Shown here: piece by piece, positions 4,672-6,553 of the stretch
Numbering within the stretch: position 1 is the stretch's first letter
Layout: each line of letters opens with the position of its first letter
Source of the DNA: Bacillota bacterium
Lineage (GTDB): Bacteria > Bacillota > UBA4882 > UBA8346
Assembly: GCA_023415375.1 (NCBI GenBank)
Contig: JAEZKW010000024.1
Location: 1 to 6,553, forward strand
Reading direction: 5' to 3'
DNA length: 6,553 nucleotides
Made by a program: the position numbers and the translations under genes
The notes under the pieces: generated by a model
The model's input: only the letters and a program-made list of their open reading frames with translations
What the model was told of the DNA's origin: nothing
Database searches by the model: none

Positions 4672-6553
4672 TTGTCCCAGCAAGTCTTAAAAATCGCTGT
4701 CAAAGACCTTTTAGAGTTATTATATCACCCGAAAGATCTGGGAACTGGATTTTATCCGGCCACCCGCGCTCAAGAAGGTACGATGGGTCACAATTTACTG
4801 ACTTCCCAAAGACCTGCTGGTTATCAAAAAGAAGTTCCGATTGAATATGTTTATGATACACCGGATTACCGTTTGATTGTTCAGGGCCGGATCGACGGGA
4901 TCATAGAAACATCAACTGAAATTGTTGTGGAAGAAATCAAAACCACTTATAGTAATCTTTCTGACTTAACTCCCGAGCGCTACCCTTCTCATCAAGCCCA
5001 ATTACAGCTCTATGTCTATTTTATCATCCTAAAATATCCGGATCGCAAAGTTTGTGGCCGACTGACATACCTCAATTTGGATGACTTATCCGAACGCAGT
5101 TTTGAACCGGAGATCACTCTAGATACCGCCCGTAAATTATTCATTTCTTTAGCTGAACAATTTCTTCATAATCGCAAAAACCGTGACCAATGGTTAAAAA
5201 TACGCAACCATTCCATCGATGGATTACCCTTCCCTTTCGCCGACCGGCGCAACGGCCAGGATGAATTAATTGATTTGGTTACGGCTGCCATAGAGCAGGA
5301 ACGCGATCTTTTAGTGGAAGCAGCCACCGGTATAGGTAAAACCATTGGTGTGTTATTCCCCGCTTTAAAAAATTTGGCGCAAACTGATCGATACAGCCAA
5401 ATCTTTTTCCTCACTGCCAAAACGGCCGGTAAGGAAATCCTCCGAAAAACTATAATGGCGAGCCAAAAATCCGGTCTACATTTACGTACAGTTTTTATCG
5501 AAGCCAAAGAACGAGTCTGTCTTTCACCCGGCTGCCAATGTCATCCAAACTACTGCCCCTATGCCCGCGATTATTATGCGAAGGTAGAACAAATTGAAAC
5601 CGAAGTCCTAGAGAATGAGCTCATTGTCCCAGAACTGATCATGGAATATGCCAAACAATACGAAATCTGCCCCTTTGAATTATCACTTGATTTATCATTG
5701 AGCGCCGATCTCATCGTTTGCGATTATAACTATGTGTTTGACCCCGGTGTCTATTTAAAACGATTCTTTCTCCAGACAGGCCGCAAGGATTTTCTCTTTC
5801 TCGTGGATGAAGCGCACAATTTAGCTGCCAGAGGCCGCGATATGTATTCGGCTACTTTAGAACTTCAAAACCTGGTTTCCTTTCGTACCGAAATTTTAGT
5901 GGACAACCCTAAAGTAGCTGCCTGCTGTCGTTCCGTGGAAGAATTTTTTCAGGGCTGGCTGCAGGAAATGGCCGGGGAGGAGCGGCCCGGGATTCGGCTA
6001 TCTCATTTGCCCGACTTTTTTGAACCAGCCCTAGAACGCCTATCAGCTTCCATAGAACTAATGCTTCGCGGACATCTTCCTCAGGAGTTGCGCCAGAGGA
6101 TTCAGGAGTTTTATTTTAACTTGACCGCTTTCACACGAATCGCTGGTTTAACTGGAAAAGAATATGCAATTTTTGTAAAGAAAGAAGATGAACGTACTTT
6201 CCTACGGCTTTTTTGTCTCAATCCCGGACCTTTGCTAAGGCGTCGGCTCGATCAGGGCCGCCTGGCCATTTTCTTTTCAGCTACCCTTTCGCCAATCTCA
6301 TATTTCCGGGAACTATTAGGTGCTGGCTCTGATTCATTAACTCTACAACTAACTTCACCATTTCCACAAGAAACCCGGTTATATCTTCATGTGCCAGGAA
6401 TTGACACCCGCTATAAAAGCCGTGAAACCTCGGCTCCGGCTCTTGTTCGTTGCATAACTGATTTGGTAACCAGCCGGATTGGTAATTATCTAATCTTTTT
6501 TCCATCCTACACTTACCTAAAAGCGATTTGGCCCCAACTAAACCAAATATTAG
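4672..6553 (+). CDS. Cas4/RecB-like nuclease fused to an XPD/DinG-type iron-sulfur DNA helicase (partial, C-terminus beyond window)
   Basis: This is a long open frame with no stop to the right edge; 627 residues are visible. Residues 1 to about 170 look like a PD-(D/E)XK nuclease of the Cas4/RecB type: H40, D75 (GRIDG), E88-x-K90 (EEIKTT) and Q110-x3-Y114 (QLQLY). The helicase follows: Q-rich entry (about residue 200), Walker A ATGIGKT (K223), a cysteine cluster C283, C288, C290, C295 plus C333 (ICPFEL), CDYNYVFDP, DEAH box at 379-382 with VDEAHN context, and SATLSP (536-541). Helicase domain 2 begins with SPFPQETRLYLHVPG and NYLIFFPSYTYL. By comparison with XPD/DinG, four cysteines (likely C283, C290, C295, C333) should hold a 4Fe-4S cluster, giving 5'-3' unwinding. 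The family is COG1199; the product probably acts in DNA repair or processing of flapped and branched DNA. Motifs V and VI lie outside the window. It is divergent from the peptidase cluster and preceded by its own promoter and ribosome site. Confidence 0.93.
   Translation, partial: MSQQVLKIAVKDLLELLYHPKDLGTGFYPATRAQEGTMGHNLLTSQRPAGYQKEVPIEYVYDTPDYRLIVQGRIDGIIETSTEIVVEEIKTTYSNLSDLTPERYPSHQAQLQLYVYFIILKYPDRKVCGRLTYLNLDDLSERSFEPEITLDTARKLFISLAEQFLHNRKNRDQWLKIRNHSIDGLPFPFADRRNGQDELIDLVTAAIEQERDLLVEAATGIGKTIGVLFPALKNLAQTDRYSQIFFLTAKTAGKEILRKTIMASQKSGLHLRTVFIEAKERVCLSPGCQCHPNYCPYARDYYAKVEQIETEVLENELIVPELIMEYAKQYEICPFELSLDLSLSADLIVCDYNYVFDPGVYLKRFFLQTGRKDFLFLVDEAHNLAARGRDMYSATLELQNLVSFRTEILVDNPKVAACCRSVEEFFQGWLQEMAGEERPGIRLSHLPDFFEPALERLSASIELMLRGHLPQELRQRIQEFYFNLTAFTRIAGLTGKEYAIFVKKEDERTFLRLFCLNPGPLLRRRLDQGRLAIFFSATLSPISYFRELLGAGSDSLTLQLTSPFPQETRLYLHVPGIDTRYKSRETSAPALVRCITDLVTSRIGNYLIFFPSYTYLKAIWPQLNQIL

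Noticed and set aside
4672..5180. CRISPR-associated Cas4
   Set aside because: The nuclease motifs resemble Cas4, but they are fused to a helicase and no repeats or other cas genes are in the window.
5166..5507. Minus-strand open frame of 113 codons
   Set aside because: It is antisense to the helicase domain with intact Walker A and cysteine motifs; its basic, Arg/Ser-rich translation is typical of a shadow frame.
6281..6505. Minus-strand open frame of 74 codons
   Set aside because: It is antisense to helicase domain 2, and no independent support was found.

Overview
The window looks like chromosomal DNA from a low-to-mid GC Firmicute, probably a clostridial-type anaerobe. The reasons are strong GGAGG-type ribosome binding sites, frequent GTG/TTG starts, a lipoprotein M23 peptidase, an energy-coupling-factor (ECF) importer, and a nuclease-helicase fusion typical of that phylum. 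This assignment is inferred from gene content; no rRNA or other marker is present.

Minus-strand block (about 4494 down to 1). Read in the direction of transcription it holds an M23 metallopeptidase lipoprotein, a nucleoside phosphorylase of the PNP/UDP family, a small integral-membrane ECF S component, a 157-bp gap filled by a 111-bp imperfect palindrome, then EcfT and two EcfA-type ATPases. The last ATPase runs off the left edge. Spacing is tight on both sides of the palindrome: 26 and 22 nt between the first three genes, and 13- and 8-nt overlaps among the last three. A complete S-T-A-A importer next to a nucleoside phosphorylase suggests uptake of a nucleoside followed by phosphorolysis to base and (deoxy)ribose-1-phosphate. 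The phosphorylase lacks the Gln-x-Arg pair that reads uracil in E. coli uridine phosphorylase, so the substrate may not be uridine.

The palindrome (2061-2171) has GGCTGTC..AAAAG ends and folds almost end to end into one long hairpin. This suggests a MITE-like element related to an insertion sequence. On the minus strand it is followed directly by seven T residues, so it may also act as a terminator or attenuator between the S-component gene and ecfT.

Plus-strand block (4611 to the right edge). After a 177-bp divergent intergenic region with a good extended -10 promoter, there is a long gene with a TTG start and no stop inside the window. It encodes an N-terminal Cas4/RecB-like PD-(D/E)XK nuclease fused to an XPD/DinG-type iron-sulfur helicase. 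About 627 residues are visible and the C-terminus is missing.

No tRNA, rRNA, CRISPR array, transposase gene or phage gene was seen. The least explained points are the substrate of the importer/phosphorylase pair, the hairpin element inside the operon, and the role of the nuclease-helicase fusion.
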